A DNA stretch of 64,000 nt from Corynebacterium diphtheriae (GTDB lineage: Bacteria > Actinomycetota > Actinomycetes > Mycobacteriales > Mycobacteriaceae), in the NCBI RefSeq assembly GCF_001457455.1, contig NZ_LN831026.1, forward strand, positions 930,001 to 994,000. Reading direction: 5' to 3'. Positions within the stretch are counted from its first letter, which is position 1, and each line of letters begins with the position of its first letter. The position numbers and the translations under genes were made by a program. This document shows, in pieces, positions 16,063-25,485 of the stretch. The notes beneath the pieces were generated by a model. That model ran no database searches, was not told the DNA's origin, and was given only the letters and a program-made list of their open reading frames with translations.

Positions 16063-18126
16063 GTGACTAATACAGATAACAGCGCACAGCGTAATCTCGC
16101 TGCTCTGCGTTTGCCCGAACTGCGCAAAATTGCCGCAGAAATGGGCCTGAAAGGTACGTCCGCCCTGCGTAAGGGTGATCTAATTGCGGCTATTAACGGT
16201 ACCTCTGCCGCTCATCCAACATCTGTGGCCCCCTCGGAAGAGAACAAAGCAGATGCACCAAAGAAGGAACGTCCAGCACGTCGTCGTGCGACTAAGCACG
16301 TTGCCCAAGATGCCGGTTCCGAGCCAGCGCCAGTGGTAACAGAAGTTGCTGCGCCTGCAGAACAGAATCCTGCGCCAAAACAAGAAAAAGAAGCTCCAGC
16401 TGGTGAGTCCGAGCGTCAGCCACGCCGTCGTCGTGCAGTAAAGACGTCTGTGAAAACAACGCAGGAGGAACCCGCTGAGGTTCGCGTAGCAGAAGCTACT
16501 GACAAATCTTCTGAAGAGCAGTCTGCTGAGGCAGGTTCTGAGGATAAAGATAACTACCACTACGAGTCTCGTTCTGCCGCTCGACGTGCCCGTCGTAACC
16601 GTGCTCGTCGTGAGCAGCGCGAATACAATCGCCCTGGCGCTAAAGATGAGAGCGAAGCATCTCAGCCAGAAAATGAGAATTCTCGCAACGACGTCGCACC
16701 AGAATCCTCTGAGGTAGCAGACAACAGCAACGAGCAAGCTCGTTCTGATCAAGCTGATCAATCCACCAAGTCGGACTCTCACGACAATGGTCGTGAGGAC
16801 AACCGCCGTGGCAATCGACACGAGCGTGGGGAGCGTGGCGATCGTAACGATCGTGGGGACCGCAACCGTCGTAATCGTCGTAACCGTCGTGGCCGTGACC
16901 GTGATGATAACCGTGATAATCGCGAAAATAACAACAACGAACCACGTGAAGATGAAGTCTTGCAAAATGTTGCAGGCATCTTGGACATCGTGGACAACAA
17001 TGTTGCTTTCGTGCGTACCTCCGGTTACCACGCCGGTGCCGCTGACGTCTATGTGAACAACCAGATGATTCGCCGCTTGGGATTGCGTTCTGGCGACGCA
17101 ATTGTGGGCCAAGTTCGTATGAATGGCGAAAACAACCACGGCGGACACAACCGTGGCCGTAACCGCCAGAAGTACAACCCATTGGTACGCGTTGATTCAG
17201 TCAACGGGATGACGGTGGAAGAAGCAAAGGCACGCCCTGAGTTTGCTAAGCTCACCCCGTTGTACCCCAACCAGCGTCTGCGCCTCGAAACCGAGTCTAA
17301 GGTTTTGACTACCCGTGTGATCGATTTGATCATGCCGATTGGTAAAGGTCAGCGTGCTTTGATCGTGTCTCCTCCTAAGGCTGGTAAGACCACGATCCTG
17401 CAAAATATCGCAAACGCTATTGCTACCAACAACCCAGAGTGCTACCTCATGGTTGTTTTGGTGGATGAGCGTCCGGAAGAAGTTACCGATATGCAGCGTT
17501 CTGTGAAGGGCGAAGTTATTGCATCGACCTTCGACCGTCCACCAAGCGAGCACACCGCTGTTGCAGAGCTCGCTATTGAGCGTGCGAAGCGCCTTGTGGA
17601 GCAGGGACAGGATGTTGTTGTCCTCCTAGACTCCATTACGCGTCTTGGCCGTGCCTACAACAACAGCTCACCTGCATCCGGCCGAATTCTCTCCGGTGGT
17701 GTGGACTCCAACGCGTTGTACCCACCAAAGCGTTTCCTTGGTGCGGCTCGCAACATCGAAAATGGTGGATCGCTTACGATTATCGCCACGGCCATGGTTG
17801 AGACTGGTTCTGCCGGCGACACCGTGATCTTCGAGGAATTCAAGGGCACCGGTAACGCCGAGCTGAAGCTGGATCGTAAGATTTCTGAGCGCCGTGTATT
17901 CCCAGCTGTCGACGTCAACCCATCGGGTACCCGTAAGGATGAGTTGCTGCTGGCTCCGGAAGAAGCTCGCATTATGCACAAACTCCGCCGCATGCTTTCT
18001 GCTTTGGATAATCAGCAGGCTATCGATTTGTTGATCAAGCAGCTCAAGAAGACCAAGTCCAATGGTGAATTCTTGATGCAGGTAGCAAGTTCTGCGCCGA
18101 TGGCTGCGGATGCTGAGGAGGACTAA
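16063..18126 (+). CDS. rho: Transcription termination factor Rho with large N-terminal insertion
   Basis: Rho is the hexameric RNA helicase that ends transcription. This one is 687 residues long, against about 420 in E. coli. After the SAP-like N-terminal helix bundle ([22 protein letters not shown], 10-31) there is a low-complexity insertion (about 50-295) rich in Arg, Asn, Asp and Glu. The RNA-binding cold-shock-like domain and ATPase core follow, with Walker [12 protein letters not shown] (about 435-445), Walker [12 protein letters not shown], and the Q/R loops. Such insertions are known in actinobacterial Rho. It starts at a GTG 8 bp after GAAAGGA. Its stop overlaps the prfA start (TAATG). 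Confidence 0.97.
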   Translation: MTNTDNSAQRNLAALRLPELRKIAAEMGLKGTSALRKGDLIAAINGTSAAHPTSVAPSEENKADAPKKERPARRRATKHVAQDAGSEPAPVVTEVAAPAEQNPAPKQEKEAPAGESERQPRRRRAVKTSVKTTQEEPAEVRVAEATDKSSEEQSAEAGSEDKDNYHYESRSAARRARRNRARREQREYNRPGAKDESEASQPENENSRNDVAPESSEVADNSNEQARSDQADQSTKSDSHDNGREDNRRGNRHERGERGDRNDRGDRNRRNRRNRRGRDRDDNRDNRENNNNEPREDEVLQNVAGILDIVDNNVAFVRTSGYHAGAADVYVNNQMIRRLGLRSGDAIVGQVRMNGENNHGGHNRGRNRQKYNPLVRVDSVNGMTVEEAKARPEFAKLTPLYPNQRLRLETESKVLTTRVIDLIMPIGKGQRALIVSPPKAGKTTILQNIANAIATNNPECYLMVVLVDERPEEVTDMQRSVKGEVIASTFDRPPSEHTAVAELAIERAKRLVEQGQDVVVLLDSITRLGRAYNNSSPASGRILSGGVDSNALYPPKRFLGAARNIENGGSLTIIATAMVETGSAGDTVIFEEFKGTGNAELKLDRKISERRVFPAVDVNPSGTRKDELLLAPEEARIMHKLRRMLSALDNQQAIDLLIKQLKKTKSNGEFLMQVASSAPMAADAEED

Positions 18127-19196
18127 TGTCTCAGGTTTCTGCAGTTGACGACATCGTCTCGGAATACCAGGGCATTGAAGCCCAAATGGCTGATCCAGAG
18201 ACGATGGGTGACCAAACGCTATTCCGTAAGCTATCCAAGCGTTATTCGGAGTTGCAGCCCATCATCAACGTAAACAACAAGTTGGTGCAGGCTCGTGACG
18301 ACCACGAAGCCGCTGAGGAAATGGCCTACGAGGATAAAGAGTTCGCCGCTGAGGCCGAACGTCTTGCCGAAGAAATCGTTTCTTTGGAGGAACAGCTCGC
18401 TGATCTGCTTGCACCACGCGATCCTCACGATGGTGATGACATCGTGATGGAAGTCAAAGCGGGTGCCGGTGGTGAAGAAGCTGCACTTTTCGCTGGTGAA
18501 CTCGTGCGTATGTACCAACGCTACGCGGAAAAGCATGGTTTCACGGTCGAGGTTCTGGGCTTGTCTGAATCTGATTTGGGTGGCGTCAAAGACATGACCT
18601 TGTCCATTCGCTCGAAGACTCTATCTCGTGATGGTGCGTGGAGCGTGTTCAAGTTTGAAGGTGGCGTTCACCGCGTACAACGTGTGCCTGTCACTGAGTC
18701 TCAAGGCCGCATCCAAACATCGGCAGCAGGTGTACTGGTCTACCCTGAGCCCGATGAGGTAGCTGAGGTCGAGATCGACGACAAGGATTTGCGTGTCGAC
18801 GTCTACCGTTCCTCGGGTAAAGGCGGTCAGGGCGTGAACACCACAGACTCCGCTGTGCGTATTACGCACCTTCCTACGGGATTGGTTGTGACCTGCCAAA
18901 AGGAACGTTCGCAGATCCAGAACAAGGCTCGTGCTATGCAGGTGCTCGCTGCTCGTCTTCAAGCTATGGCAGAAGAACAGGCAGAAGCAGAAGCAGCTGA
19001 GGGTCGCGCTGCACAGATTCGTACTATGGACCGCTCGGAACGAATCCGTACCTACAACTGGCCAGAGAACCGCATCTCGGATCACCGCATTGGATACAAG
19101 GCCAATAACCTGGACTCCGTACTCAACGGTGATCTTGATGATCTGTTCTCTGCGTTGCAGGCAGCAGAGCGTGCCGAGAGGCTCGAGGCGGAATAG
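18126..19196 (+). CDS. prfA: Peptide chain release factor 1
   Basis: RF1 of 356 residues recognises stop codons UAA and UAG and triggers release of the nascent protein. The GGQ catalytic loop (residues 233-235 in [24 protein letters not shown]) is intact and gives the expected context for methylation of the Gln by PrmC, encoded next. The start overlaps the rho stop by one base and prmC begins 4 bp after its stop, so these three are one operon. The family length is normal. Confidence 0.97.
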   Translation: MSQVSAVDDIVSEYQGIEAQMADPETMGDQTLFRKLSKRYSELQPIINVNNKLVQARDDHEAAEEMAYEDKEFAAEAERLAEEIVSLEEQLADLLAPRDPHDGDDIVMEVKAGAGGEEAALFAGELVRMYQRYAEKHGFTVEVLGLSESDLGGVKDMTLSIRSKTLSRDGAWSVFKFEGGVHRVQRVPVTESQGRIQTSAAGVLVYPEPDEVAEVEIDDKDLRVDVYRSSGKGGQGVNTTDSAVRITHLPTGLVVTCQKERSQIQNKARAMQVLAARLQAMAEEQAEAEAAEGRAAQIRTMDRSERIRTYNWPENRISDHRIGYKANNLDSVLNGDLDDLFSALQAAERAERLEAE

Positions 19197-19200
19197 CCAC

Positions 19201-20019
19201 GTGCTAGCTCAGGCATTACACAAGGCGGAGGCCATTCTCGCTGAAGCGGGGGTGGCCTCGCCGCGTAACGACGTCCACCTTATGGCGGCGCATTTACTGA
19301 ACTGCCAACCTATGGAGTTATTCCTTAAAGGCGATCATGATGTTCCAGAGCACTTCTGGAAATGGGTTGAGCGAAGGAAAAACCGTGAGCCACTCCAACA
19401 CATTCTCCAAGTGACGTGGTTTGGCCCATTGGAACTTCATGTGGGCCCAGGTGTTTTTATTCCGCGTCCAGAAACTGAGGTGCTAGCCGATTGGGCAGTT
19501 CGTCATACTGACTCCAAGGACACCGTGGTCGATTTATGCACTGGGTCAGGGGCGTTAGCAGCTTACATTGCGCACGAACATCCTGAGTGCTCGGTATGGG
19601 CTGTGGAACTATCTGATGCAGCCATGGCATTTGCTCGTAGAAATCTTCCTGACCGAGTCCATCTGGTTCAAGGTGACGTTACAGATCCAGAGATCTTAGA
19701 TCACCTCAGTGGGGCAGTAGATCTCCTCGTGAGTAATCCACCCTATGTGCCATTAAGTAATGATTTAGAGCCCGAAGTGTACCAAGACCCCAGTATGGCG
19801 GTGTTTTCTGGTGATTCGGGAATGGACACCATTAACGCCATGATTCCAGTGATTTACCGGCTGTTGGCCCCTGGTGGGCTCGTGGGCATCGAGCATGATG
19901 ATTCAACGTCTGAGCAAACGCAACAAGCGCTCATAGATCATGGTGGATTTAGCAACATTGAACCGCTGAAGGACCTCACTGGCCGCAGTAGGTTTGTAGT
20001 TGCGAGTAAGATTCCCTAA
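19201..20019 (+). CDS. prmC: Release-factor glutamine methyltransferase
   Basis: PrmC (HemK) methylates the Gln of the GGQ motif in release factors. The 272-residue protein has an N-terminal helical domain, the SAM-binding VVDLCTGSGALAAYIA motif, and the NPPY motif (179-182, SNPPYVPL) that binds the target Gln. I start it at the GTG at 19201, just after the prfA stop; the frame is open upstream but lies inside prfA. The pairing with prfA supports the function. Confidence 0.93.
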   Translation: MLAQALHKAEAILAEAGVASPRNDVHLMAAHLLNCQPMELFLKGDHDVPEHFWKWVERRKNREPLQHILQVTWFGPLELHVGPGVFIPRPETEVLADWAVRHTDSKDTVVDLCTGSGALAAYIAHEHPECSVWAVELSDAAMAFARRNLPDRVHLVQGDVTDPEILDHLSGAVDLLVSNPPYVPLSNDLEPEVYQDPSMAVFSGDSGMDTINAMIPVIYRLLAPGGLVGIEHDDSTSEQTQQALIDHGGFSNIEPLKDLTGRSRFVVASKIP

Positions 20020-20126
20020 GAAGTGGCTTCAAATGTATATCTTTGTTTTGAAGCGATGCAGAACAATTAGCATCCCCCGTAGCATCGAGGGACCGAAAAC
20101 TATCGAGAAGAGAAAGACTTTCGAAC

Positions 20127-20777
20127 GTGGGCAGAATCTTTGACTGCAGTGACGCGGAAACTCGTGAAGCTGGCCTCCAGCAAGCCATCAGTACTGTAAA
20201 AGATGGCCGACTAGTGGTCATTCCCACCGATACGCTTTATGGAATCGGTTGCGATGCTTTTGATAACACCGCAGTAGCAAAACTCCTAGAAACGAAGCAC
20301 CGTGGCCCCGATATGCCAGTACCAGTATTGGTTGGTAGCTGGGATACGTCTCGTGGATTGGTGCACAGCTATTCCGATCAAATGCGAACACTCATTGAGG
20401 CGTTTTGGCCAGGTGGGCTCAGCATCGTTGTGGAGCAAGCTCCAAGTTTGCAGTGGAACCTCGGCGATACCCGCGGCACTGTGATGCTGCGGATGCCGTT
20501 GCACCCAGTTGCCATTGAACTTTTGCGAGAAACAGGCCCGATGGCGGTATCTTCTGCGAACATTTCTGGTCAGACTCCACCCACCACTGCTCAAGAAGCA
20601 CAGCGTCAGTTGGGTGACAACGTAAGCGTTTATCTTGACGCTGGTGAGACGCCCGTAGGAACTGCGTCGACAATCGTTGACCTGTCCGGTGATCATCCGC
20701 GAATTCTTCGTGAAGGCGCGATCTCAGCGGAACGAGTCGCAGAAGTATTGGAAGTCGACGTGGAGACGCTTCGATAG
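20127..20777 (+). CDS. Sua5/YciO/YrdC-type threonylcarbamoyl-AMP synthase
   Basis: This 216-residue YrdC-domain protein makes threonylcarbamoyl-AMP from threonine, bicarbonate and ATP for the t6A37 modification of ANN-decoding tRNAs. Visible motifs include VVIPTDTLYGIGCDA, KHRGPDMPVPVLV (the KxRP-like substrate site, here KHRG), FWPGGLSIV, and SSANISGQTPPTTAQEA. It starts at a GTG with a GAGAAGAGAAAG purine-rich site. It follows prmC after 107 bp and precedes wecA without a gap, the usual actinobacterial order. Gene symbols vary (tsaC, ywlC), so none is assigned. Confidence 0.9.
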   Translation: MGRIFDCSDAETREAGLQQAISTVKDGRLVVIPTDTLYGIGCDAFDNTAVAKLLETKHRGPDMPVPVLVGSWDTSRGLVHSYSDQMRTLIEAFWPGGLSIVVEQAPSLQWNLGDTRGTVMLRMPLHPVAIELLRETGPMAVSSANISGQTPPTTAQEAQRQLGDNVSVYLDAGETPVGTASTIVDLSGDHPRILREGAISAERVAEVLEVDVETLR

Positions 20778-21947
20778 ATGGGTGCTGGTGCCGGTGTTGC
20801 CGGTGTGCCCATGCGTGAGCTTGCACTGATCATTCTGGTTGCAGCTTCGCTGACGTTTTTGACCACGGGGATAGTTCGCTACGCTGTGGTCAAAAGCGGG
20901 CGAATGGGTGAAATCCGTGAGCGAGATGTCCATACCCAGCCCAAGCCGCGGCTTGGTGGTGTGGCGATGTTTTCTGGTTTTATCGGCGCAGTATTCTTGG
21001 CCGACCAGCTTCCAGCCTTGACTAGAGGGTTCAAGCCGGTTACTCCGGAGATGAGCGCCGTTTTCTGGGCCGGTGCGATTATCGTCATCGTGGGTATTCT
21101 CGACGATCTGTTTGAACTGGACGCGATTACTAAACTTGCGGGTCAAGTTCTAGGTGCGGCCGTCATGAGCATCTTGGGGCTTACATGGACTTTGGTCTAT
21201 CTGCCATTTGGTGGTGGCTCGACGCTTGTTCTTGATCAGGTGGTTTCGACCTTGGTCACGGTGCTGTTTACGGTCACTTTGATTAATGCAATCAACTTTG
21301 TGGATGGCCTCGATGGTTTAGCCGCTGGTTTGGGCATGATCGCTGGTTTATCTATCTTGTTGTTTTCTATGACGGTTCTCCACGATCAAGGTGGCATGGT
21401 ATCGGCATATCCACCAGCAATTATTGCGGCTTCCCTCGTAGGCATGTGTGCAGGATTTTTGCCGCACAACTTTGAGCCGGCTCGCATTTTCATGGGTGAT
21501 TCTGGCTCCATGCTCATCGGATTATTGCTTGCGGCAGCGTCAACGTCGGCTAGCGGCAAGATCGATATGAGTCTGTACGGCACAGTTGACGTAATCGCCT
21601 TGATGTCTCCGATCATTGTGGTGATAGCGGCAGTCTTTATTCCGATGCTTGATTTGGTGATGGCCATTGTCCGGCGTGTTCGCAAAGGAAAATCACCGTT
21701 TTCTGCCGATAAGATGCATCTGCATCACCGGCTATTGTCTTTGGGGCATACGCATAGGCGGGTCGTGCTGGTGCTTTATCTTTGGGTGTCCGTGGTCGCT
21801 TTTGGTGCGGTTGCGTTCTCGATTGTTCCCCCCGTTTTTGCCACCGTTGGTGTGATTACGGCTATCGTGTTCGCAGTACTTGCCAGTAGGGGGCCGGTCA
21901 TACGCGCCCAAAAGGAAGCGCATCGTCGTGAACATCCGCTCTCATAG
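20778..21947 (+). CDS. wecA: WecA/Rfe-type polyprenyl-phosphate GlcNAc-1-phosphate transferase
   Basis: This membrane enzyme of 389 residues and about ten or eleven helices transfers GlcNAc-1-phosphate from UDP-GlcNAc to decaprenyl phosphate. In mycolata this primes the linker joining arabinogalactan to peptidoglycan. The family motifs are RDVHTQPKPRLGGVAM, DDLFELD, NFVDGLDGLAAG, FMGDSGSMLIG, and DKMHLHHRLLSLGHTHRR. The ATG at 20778 directly follows the upstream stop; an ATG at 20811 is an alternative start. Confidence 0.9.
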   Translation: MGAGAGVAGVPMRELALIILVAASLTFLTTGIVRYAVVKSGRMGEIRERDVHTQPKPRLGGVAMFSGFIGAVFLADQLPALTRGFKPVTPEMSAVFWAGAIIVIVGILDDLFELDAITKLAGQVLGAAVMSILGLTWTLVYLPFGGGSTLVLDQVVSTLVTVLFTVTLINAINFVDGLDGLAAGLGMIAGLSILLFSMTVLHDQGGMVSAYPPAIIAASLVGMCAGFLPHNFEPARIFMGDSGSMLIGLLLAAASTSASGKIDMSLYGTVDVIALMSPIIVVIAAVFIPMLDLVMAIVRRVRKGKSPFSADKMHLHHRLLSLGHTHRRVVLVLYLWVSVVAFGAVAFSIVPPVFATVGVITAIVFAVLASRGPVIRAQKEAHRREHPLS

Positions 21948-21964
21948 ACTCAAAGGAAAGTTTC

Positions 21965-22408
21965 GTGATTACATCTGACCAATCGAACGCTTCGCAGTTC
22001 GACGACCACCGCAGGCCGTTATTACGAGCGCTCAAATTTGGAACCATAGCATTGGTGGCAATCACCCTAATTTCACTGGTTTTATGGGGTCGGTTCCGTG
22101 ATTTGCCAGGAATCTGGGGAGTAGTGCTTGGTGCTGCTGTTGGCGGTGGATTTGTCCTTCTTACAGTTGTGAGCGTCTTGGTAACGTCCAATACGTCTGC
22201 AGCGACGACGGGAGCAGTGGTGCTCGGTGGATGGCTTCTTAAGCTCGTCGCCTTGCTTATTGTGCTCATTATCCTGCGTGGAATGGACTTTTATGATCCA
22301 GTGGCCTTCGTAGTCACGACCATTATCGCGCTCGTTGTTGTGCTTGGAACGGAGGTATGGGGGGTTATTACGTCACGGGTGACGTATGTTTCGCCGGACA
22401 ATATATAG
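21965..22408 (+). CDS. AtpI-like membrane protein
   Basis: This 147-residue protein has four predicted hydrophobic segments (residues about 23-43, 47-72, 78-99, 105-125) and a hydrophilic N-terminus. Its place directly before the atp genes and its size match the poorly conserved AtpI/ATP synthase protein I, which helps assemble the c-ring in other bacteria. It begins at a GTG with AAAGGAAAG upstream. A hairpin terminator follows, so it is probably transcribed with wecA and not with atpB. Confidence 0.7.
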   Translation: MITSDQSNASQFDDHRRPLLRALKFGTIALVAITLISLVLWGRFRDLPGIWGVVLGAAVGGGFVLLTVVSVLVTSNTSAATTGAVVLGGWLLKLVALLIVLIILRGMDFYDPVAFVVTTIIALVVVLGTEVWGVITSRVTYVSPDNI

Positions 22409-22434
22409 TGTGATTGGGGGTAAAAATCATACAA

Positions 22435-22475
22435 ATGAGGTCTAGGAGACATAGACCTCATTTTTTGTTTTTTGT
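22435..22475 (+). terminator. Terminator after the AtpI-like gene
   Basis: GAGGTCTA and TAGACCTC form an 8-bp stem (extendable by an A-T pair) around GGAGACA, followed by ATTTTTTGTTTTTT. This is a strong intrinsic terminator that separates wecA-atpI from the atp operon. Confidence 0.9.
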
Positions 22476-22893
22476 CATACTTAATCGGCGCCAGGAAAAT
22501 TGCCGTTAGTGTGTTCCTTGCTGCGCGTTTATGCCTGTTTAGGGGTGTCGGGTGGGGGAGGGTGGGTACCCCTACACATGTTCTGTGACCGAGGTAACAA
22601 ATTTGCATTTTGCCCGCTAAAGGGCGGTGTTTGAATGATGGATTCACAAGGGGAAACTATCCCCCCGACGCAGGTGGGAATTTCACATTAATGCCTGATA
22701 GGGTATTCCGCGGGTTGTTTGAGTAGATCATTTTCGGTTTCTCAGGCCATGTCCCCTGCGATCATCATGCTGATGTGCGACGGAGTCCGTGATGATTGCA
22801 GAGAGTTTTCAGACGTCCATCGCACCGCATGCTTGATCTCAGGTATATGCGGCCCGAAACTGGGAGAGAACGCTGAGCGTTACAACTTTGGCC
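22476..22893. promoter_or_regulatory. Promoter and long leader of the atp operon
   Basis: About 420 bp without a gene. TGTGA-CCGAGG-TAACA (22584-22599) resembles the GlxR (Crp-type) consensus TGTGA-N6-TCACA, with one mismatch. Downstream are hairpins GCCC-GCTAAA-GGGC (22612-22625) and GGGGA-AACTA-TCCCC, and a long imperfect dyad GCGATCATCAT...GTGATGATTGC around a small CGGA-G-TCCG hairpin. The last ones would lie in the atpB mRNA leader. Confidence 0.5.
22584..22599. promoter_or_regulatory. Candidate GlxR (cAMP-CRP-like) site upstream of atpB
   Basis: TGTGACCGAGGTAACA matches TGTGA-N6-TCACA at nine of ten fixed positions (TAACA for TCACA). GlxR controls many respiratory genes in corynebacteria. 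The assignment rests on the motif and position only. Confidence 0.45.
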
Positions 22894-23679
22894 ATGAAGG
22901 GCGAGTTTCACGCGCCCTCCTTGGATCACGAATTTTTCCCGGATCCCATCTGGTTCGCCGATGTGGCGAACGGTTGGTTCACAATCGACCGTCTGATGTT
23001 CGTCCGCCTGCTTATGGCGTTGGTCCTTGTAATCTTCTTCGCAGTCGCTATGCGTAGCCCGAAGCTTGTTCCTTCCGGCTTGCAAAACGTTGCTGAATAC
23101 CTTTTGGACTTCGTCCGAATTCACATTGCAGAAGACATTCTGGGCAAGAAAGAGGGCAACCGCTTCTTGCCAATTCTGTCCACCATTTTCTTCGTGGTTT
23201 TGTTCTGCAACCTGCCTTCGGTCATTCCATTCCTGAACATTTCGCCAAACGCGCGCATTGGTATGCCACTCGTTTTGGCTCTGTTCGGTTACATTGCCTT
23301 CATCTACGCAGGTGCTAAGCGCTACGGCTTCTTCAAGTATGTGAAGTCTTCGGTGGTTATTCCTAACCTTCCGCCAGTTCTTCACTTGCTCGTTGTGCCA
23401 CTCGAGTTCTTCTCGACATTCGTTCTGCGTCCGGCCACACTGACTCTTCGTCTTATGGCCAACATGCTCGCAGGACACATCATTCTGGTGCTTCTTTTCT
23501 CTGCCACGAACTTCTTCTTCTGGCAGCTGAATGGTTGGACTGCGCTGTCCGCCGTAACTTTGGTTGCGGGGATCGCGTTCACGCTGTTCGAGATGCTGGT
23601 GATTTTCTTGCAGGCGTACATCTTCGCTCTGCTTTCTGCCGTGTACATCGAACTGGCGTTGCACGCCGACGAACACTGA
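22894..23679 (+). CDS. atpB: ATP synthase F0 subunit a
   Basis: Subunit a forms the proton half-channels against the c-ring. This copy has about 261 residues and five or six helices, with the essential Arg in the segment LRPATLTLRLMANMLAGHI. The start is uncertain: ATG at 22894 or TTG at 22888, neither with a strong ribosome site. It is first in the canonical atpBEFHAGDC operon. Confidence 0.93.
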   Translation: MKGEFHAPSLDHEFFPDPIWFADVANGWFTIDRLMFVRLLMALVLVIFFAVAMRSPKLVPSGLQNVAEYLLDFVRIHIAEDILGKKEGNRFLPILSTIFFVVLFCNLPSVIPFLNISPNARIGMPLVLALFGYIAFIYAGAKRYGFFKYVKSSVVIPNLPPVLHLLVVPLEFFSTFVLRPATLTLRLMANMLAGHIILVLLFSATNFFFWQLNGWTALSAVTLVAGIAFTLFEMLVIFLQAYIFALLSAVYIELALHADEH

Positions 23680-23746
23680 CCCCGCGGACCCGCGGATCAC
23701 AATCTCTACATTATTCATATTGCCTAGTAAATAACTGGGCACCTAG

Positions 23747-24004
<258 letters not shown>

Positions 24005-24031
24005 TAACCGTCCGACACGAAAGCCGAGATT

Positions 24032-24598
24032 ATGACGAACGTCATTAATTACCTCGCTGAAGGCGAGGCACTACCGCTGGAGGATCACCCTAGCGTGTTG
24101 CTCCCTGCGAGCTACGACATCGTCTGGTCGCTCGTCGTGTTCATTATCGTCCTGATCCTCTTCTGGAAGTTCGTTCGTCCGAAGTATCAGGAAGTCCTGA
24201 CCGAACGTGAGGACCGGATTAAGGGTGGCATTCAGCGTGCAGAAGCTGCACAGGCTGAAGCAAAAGCCGCTCTTGAGAAGTACAATGCTCAGCTCGCCGA
24301 GGCACGTGCCGAAGCAGCAGAGATCCGCGAAGAAGCTCGTGCAAAGGGCAAGCAGATCGAAGCTGAAATGAAGGCAAAGGCCACCGAGGAGAGCAACCGC
24401 ATCATCGAGTCCGGTGAGAAGCAATTGGCAGCACAGCGCGAGCAGGTTGTCACTGAGCTTCGTCGCGAGATGGGCCAGAACTCGATCAGCCTTGCAGAGC
24501 GTCTGCTTGGAGACCAGCTCTCCGACGAAGTCAAGCGTTCCGGCACGATCGATAAGTTCTTGGCTGAGCTCGACACCGTGTCTCCCGCAGGAAAGTGA
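24032..24598 (+). CDS. atpF: ATP synthase F0 subunit b
   Basis: This 188-residue subunit forms the peripheral stalk. It has one N-terminal membrane helix (residues about 28-48) followed by a long Ala/Glu/Lys/Arg-rich coiled coil (50-150). The C-terminal [25 protein letters not shown] contacts the delta subunit. It lies 27 bp after atpE and its end overlaps the region of the atpH ribosome site. Confidence 0.95.
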   Translation: MTNVINYLAEGEALPLEDHPSVLLPASYDIVWSLVVFIIVLILFWKFVRPKYQEVLTEREDRIKGGIQRAEAAQAEAKAALEKYNAQLAEARAEAAEIREEARAKGKQIEAEMKAKATEESNRIIESGEKQLAAQREQVVTELRREMGQNSISLAERLLGDQLSDEVKRSGTIDKFLAELDTVSPAGK

Positions 24599-24603
24599 GC
24601 ACC

Positions 24604-25425
24604 ATGCACGCAGCGAGCCGCGAAGCACTAGCACGCGTTACCTCTGACCTCGACAAGGCATTGTGGGAGGCCAAGGAAAACGCTATCGCTACTGCAGCGC
24701 ACACTGGCGCAGAGCTTTTCGACGTCGTAGAGGTTCTGGATGGCGACCGCGCACTGCGCGTTGCTGTCGCAGATTCCGCGAAGTCTGCCGAAGATCGCGC
24801 TGGATTGGTTTCTGCTGTGTTCGCCGGAAAAGTCAGCCCTGCGACGCTAGAGGTTCTCGTTACCTCTGCACGCGAACTGTGGTCTAACCCTCGCGAATTC
24901 CGTGATGGTCTGGTCACGTTGGGCCGCCGCGCACTTCTCCGTTCCGCTGAAGGTCAAGGACAATTGGGCCAGGTTGAAGACGAACTCTTCCGCCTCTCCC
25001 GCATTTTGGACAAGGAGCCAGAGTTGACTCTCTTGCTCGATGACCGCAGCACAGACGGTGCAAAGAAGCGTGAACTGCTGGCGAAGGTGCTGTACGGCAA
25101 AGTCACTGCTGTGACTGAAGCCCTTGCACTCCAGGTTATTGGACGTCGTGAGTCCAATGCGATCGACGATATTGATGCGCTATCTAAGGAGGCTGCTGCA
25201 TTGCAGGGCCACTCCGTAGCACACGTCGTAAGCGCAGGACGTCTCAATGACGAACAAAACCAGGCACTGGCACAGAAGCTAGAGCGCATTTATGGTCGTG
25301 CGATGAGCATCCACTCTGAGGTTGATCCCAGCCTCCTCGGTGGTTTGGTCATCCGAGTTGGCGACGAAGTTATCGATGGATCGACCTCGGGCAAGCTCGA
25401 GCGTCTCCGTGCGAACCTCGCGTAA
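24604..25425 (+). CDS. atpH: ATP synthase F1 subunit delta
   Basis: This delta subunit has about 273 residues, longer than the 180 typical of other bacteria, as usual in actinobacteria. The conserved C-terminal signature is VDPSLLGGLVIRVGDEVIDGSTSGKLERLRANL. I prefer the ATG at 24604, 8 nt after GGAAAG, over the GTG at 24595 that overlaps the atpF stop. Confidence 0.94.
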   Translation: MHAASREALARVTSDLDKALWEAKENAIATAAHTGAELFDVVEVLDGDRALRVAVADSAKSAEDRAGLVSAVFAGKVSPATLEVLVTSARELWSNPREFRDGLVTLGRRALLRSAEGQGQLGQVEDELFRLSRILDKEPELTLLLDDRSTDGAKKRELLAKVLYGKVTAVTEALALQVIGRRESNAIDDIDALSKEAAALQGHSVAHVVSAGRLNDEQNQALAQKLERIYGRAMSIHSEVDPSLLGGLVIRVGDEVIDGSTSGKLERLRANLA

Positions 25426-25485
25426 GCTAACGCGACAACACAAATAGAAATAATGCTGGAAGAAACTACCGAGAGCAGGAAGAAC

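Noticed and set aside
16180..17148. Ile/Val/Thr-rich frame opposite the Rho insertion, resembling a membrane protein
   Set aside because: It is the complement of Arg/Asp/Asn repeat codons of Rho; hydrophobicity here is a composition artefact.
20027..20057. GCTTCAAA/TTTTGAAGC dyad after prmC as a terminator
   Set aside because: No T run follows and the next gene starts within 80 bp on the same strand; it may be only an A/T-rich dyad.
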